NCBI GenBank assembly: GCA_009746045.1
Contig: RPFO01000079.1
Location: forward strand, 2,699,174 to 2,763,173
Direction of reading: 5' to 3'
Length of the DNA stretch: 64,000 nucleotides
Source: Mesostigma viride
Lineage: Eukaryota > Streptophyta > Mesostigmatophyceae > Mesostigmatales > Mesostigmataceae
Positions 61,785 through 64,000 of this stretch are shown here, one piece after another (position 1 is the first letter of the stretch; each line of letters opens with the position of its first letter). The position numbers were made by a program, and so were the translations under genes. The notes below the pieces were generated by a model, which made no database searches, had not been told where the DNA came from, and saw only the letters and a list, made by a program, of their open reading frames with translations.

Positions 61785-61983
61785 AACTTTAATAGTTTGC
61801 TATCCTTGGTAGACCTTTATTAGTATGCCATCATGGGTTAGACCTTTATTAGTATGCCATCATGGGTAGAACTTTATCAGTATGCCATCATGGGTAGAAC
61901 TTTATTAAGTATGCCATCATGGGTAGAACTTTATTAGTATGCCATCCTTGGTAGAACTTTATTAGTATGCCATCATTGGTAGG
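61785..61983. repeat. ~29-bp repeat in intron 5
   Basis: Six to seven units of TTTATTAGTATGCCATCATG and neighbouring bases, with small length differences. Confidence 0.85.
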
Positions 61984-62529
61984 GTTTGCCACAGATGAGG
62001 ATCTCAGCAGCATCTGACTTTCCTTCTGACATACATGTGCGAATGAATGAGGGAGCGGGAAAACAAGCCACGGGACGTAAGGGGCGCCCCAGCAAAGGGA
62101 GGCAGAGAGCAAGCCGCTGTGCTACCCGCAATAGTGGCTCCCCGGCTGTCCATAAGAGCAAGACCCTGCTCGAGGCCCGCTCCGCTTCCTGTGATTTCAA
62201 AGGTCTTCTAATGTCTGGCTGAACGACTGAACGACAGGCCTACTCAGGCTGCTGAGGAGCGTTGGCAGGTGTTACTCAAAGCAGTTTTATAGGCTTAATA
62301 GTACTATACGTTTTATTCAAAGCAGTTCAATAGGCTGAGTAGTATGCCAGGTTTGCTCAAGGCAGCTTCTGTCCCATGATGGAAAGCTCATGTAGGCGAT
62401 AGCTCTATCGATGGTGTCGGGCGCTTGAAAGAATAGTTGAGCGATCCACGGATGGAATACAGTACAGTACAGCGCGAAGCTTTGGAACGAGAGACACATA
62501 TACACCCACACACCACACACGTACACATA

Positions 62530-63249
62530 CTGTCATTACCGCTTTAAGTTGCGTTTCTTAAGGTTGCGTTACCGCCTTAAGTTGCGACGCCGAAGTTTGG
62601 GCGGCGACCGCAACTTAAGCATCGGTACCATCGCAAGTTAATGCGGTAAATACTCAATTTGTAGGTGTCAGGCCATTTTTGGCCGCGCAGTCGGCAGGAG
62701 GCCACTTTTTGCAAAGTCCGGACCCGCTATGTGGCTTTAGGCGGCACAATACGCAAGCTCCCCTGGCGGCTGGCGCGCAGACGGACTTCCTCGCCTGAAA
62801 AGCGCGAATCTGCGCGAATGCAACCTTGCGATTCCAATTACTGATGTGCAGCCTGCGGACTGCGGTACATCAGTACTGTAGCATGCAGGGCGCGGCACAT
62901 GACGGCACTTTTGTGGTATCAGTAATTCTGACCGGTGCTCTCGCACTGTGTGGCGGCTGGCTGGCTGCACCCGGTGGGGCTCGGGCACCTGTATTGCGGC
63001 AGCCGGCCCGCCTTTCTCACAAAAATCATGAAAAGATTCCTGGTATGGAAAAACAGGAAAATGGACTTTGGGTGGCTTTGATCATGCTGCAGCTGGATCG
63101 GGCTTGGCGAGAGCTGTCGAATGCCGTATAGAAGTCCGTGAGAGGAGGGGATGGGATGCTAGCCTAATTCTACCGTGAAGTTGCGTTACCGCGTTAAGTT
63201 GCGACGCCGAATTTTAGGCGTCGATCGCAACTTAACGCGGTAATGACTG
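62530..63249. mobile_element. TA-flanked MITE (Tc1/mariner-like) in intron 5
   Basis: The ends are inverted: CTGTCATTACCGC on the left and GCGGTAATGACTG on the right, with TA on both sides (62528-62529, 63250-63251). Both termini are longer hairpins built on TTACCGC, TTAAGTTGCG and CGACGCC. TA duplication suggests a Tc1/mariner-type MITE of 720 bp. No transposase is visible, although the interior has a 100-codon open frame without recognised motifs. Confidence 0.8.
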
Positions 63250-63346
63250 TACACACACGCCATACCCATACACTTCCAAACTAGATAACCCCCACGCGCT
63301 AAGGAAAATGAAAAAGAATATTCACACGCGTGCACACACGTCGCAG

Positions 63347-63617
63347 GGTGCTCTTCAGCATGCTGCCCGACGGCAACAACCCGATCGGCATCCTATGGGC
63401 GCGCAAGAACGACCCCCCCGCCGCGTTTGAGACGGCCATCTCGATGCACGGCCGCCTGCAGCTGATGCGGATGAACCCAAAGAAGCACTTTGAGGACGCG
63501 ATGAATCTATACTTGGACGAGCTGCAGAAGACGCATCCAGAAGTCGCCCACCGCTTCCCTTCGATCATCCCCTTCCGCACGGGGTTCCGAATCATCGCAG
63601 GGCTGCTGTTTAACGAG
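63347..63617 (+). CDS. Exon 6 of LamG/GT29 gene: region up to the small sialyl motif
   Basis: A 271-bp exon after ACGTCGCAG that completes the split codon. It encodes VLFSMLPDGNNPIGILWARK and later IPFRTGFRIIAGLLFNE, the start of the small sialyl motif (acceptor and donor contact region). It ends GAG|GTGAGA in phase 0, and the gene continues beyond the window. The role is probably glycan or cell-wall decoration in the Golgi; plant and algal GT29 proteins often use Kdo or related sugars rather than sialic acid. Confidence 0.85.
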
Positions 63618-63710
63618 GTGAGATGCCCTTGGCAGGGATGCCCCTTGACCAGGTGGGATGCGCATGACGACGATGCAGTTTTTTTTTTTTTTTTAGTTGT
63701 AGCGGATTGG

Positions 63711-63970
63711 TCTTCGACCTTGTTGTCCCACACCGCTTGCCTGTACTTTTGGCCGTGCCCACAAGCGATTGGTCTCCGACCTTGTTGCTCCACGCCGCTT
63801 GCCCTGTACTTTTGGCCGTGCCCACAAGCGATTGGTCTCCGACCTTGTTGCTCCACGCCGCTTGCCCCATACTTTTGGCCGTGCCCACAAGCGAGTGGTC
63901 TTCGACCTTGTTGCCCCACACCGCCTGCCCTGTACTTTTGGCCATGCCCACAGGCAAGTGGTCTATGACC
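63711..63970. repeat. 63-bp minisatellite after exon 6, four copies and a part
   Basis: Tandem 63-bp units built on CTTGTTGCTCCACGCCGCTT and TTTTGGCCGTGCCCACAAGC. The units include a near-constant CGACCTTGTTG. The array starts after a poly-T run. Confidence 0.9.
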
Positions 63971-64000
63971 TTAAAGACTCGGGGTTACCTCACAAGGCAA

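Overview
The window is a piece of a eukaryotic nuclear genome, probably from a green-lineage alga. It carries a block of genes from a large nucleocytoplasmic DNA virus (NCLDV-like) between about 5.1 and 37.8 kb. The eukaryotic assignment rests on phase-consistent GT-AG spliced genes at 42.8-54.4 kb and 56.5-63.6 kb, Ty1/copia and other transposons, and abundant minisatellites. The host species is not identifiable from the sequence alone. The green-alga suggestion is an inference from the GT29 sialyltransferase-like gene and GC-rich exons.

Layout. 1-5.1 kb: AT-richer non-coding flank with foldback palindromes at 3.77-3.84 kb. 5.1-37.8 kb: closely packed intronless viral genes of high GC on both strands, with short spacers. 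They include two structural-type proteins, an HNH nuclease, a DUF5871-like protein, a PD-(D/E)XK-type nuclease, a DUF5760-like protein, a RING/TRAF-type zinc-finger protein, two adhesion-type proteins (one LamG), a KilA-N protein, a D5-like SF3 primase-helicase, a DUF5832-like protein, a poxvirus A22/RuvC-type Holliday junction resolvase, a YqaJ exonuclease and a TM-anchored coiled-coil protein. 37.8-42.8 kb: host-like intergenic DNA with a possible reverse-transcriptase remnant. 42.8-54.4 kb: multi-exon minus-strand host gene for a probable secreted/membrane receptor-like protein. 55.2-56.1 kb: hAT-type non-autonomous element. 56.5-63.6 kb and beyond: plus-strand host gene fusing a LamG-like domain to a GT29 sialyltransferase-like domain, with introns full of tandem repeats and a TA-flanked MITE.

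The viral block has been colonised by at least four mobile elements with intact target duplications: a 2.6-kb coding-less LTR element (AAACG), a 1.7-kb piggyBac-like element (TTAA), a 7.65-kb copia element (CGTGG) and a 0.5-kb TIR element (AGTG) that splits the RING gene. All four lie in its first 20 kb. About eight single-base frameshifts hit otherwise recognisable viral genes. Together these mark the block as an endogenised, decaying viral fragment rather than free virus. The replication/recombination genes (helicase, resolvase, YqaJ nuclease, KilA-N) form one functional cluster at 28.7-36.1 kb. Capsid, DNA polymerase and packaging ATPase genes are not seen, so the insert is partial or continues elsewhere.
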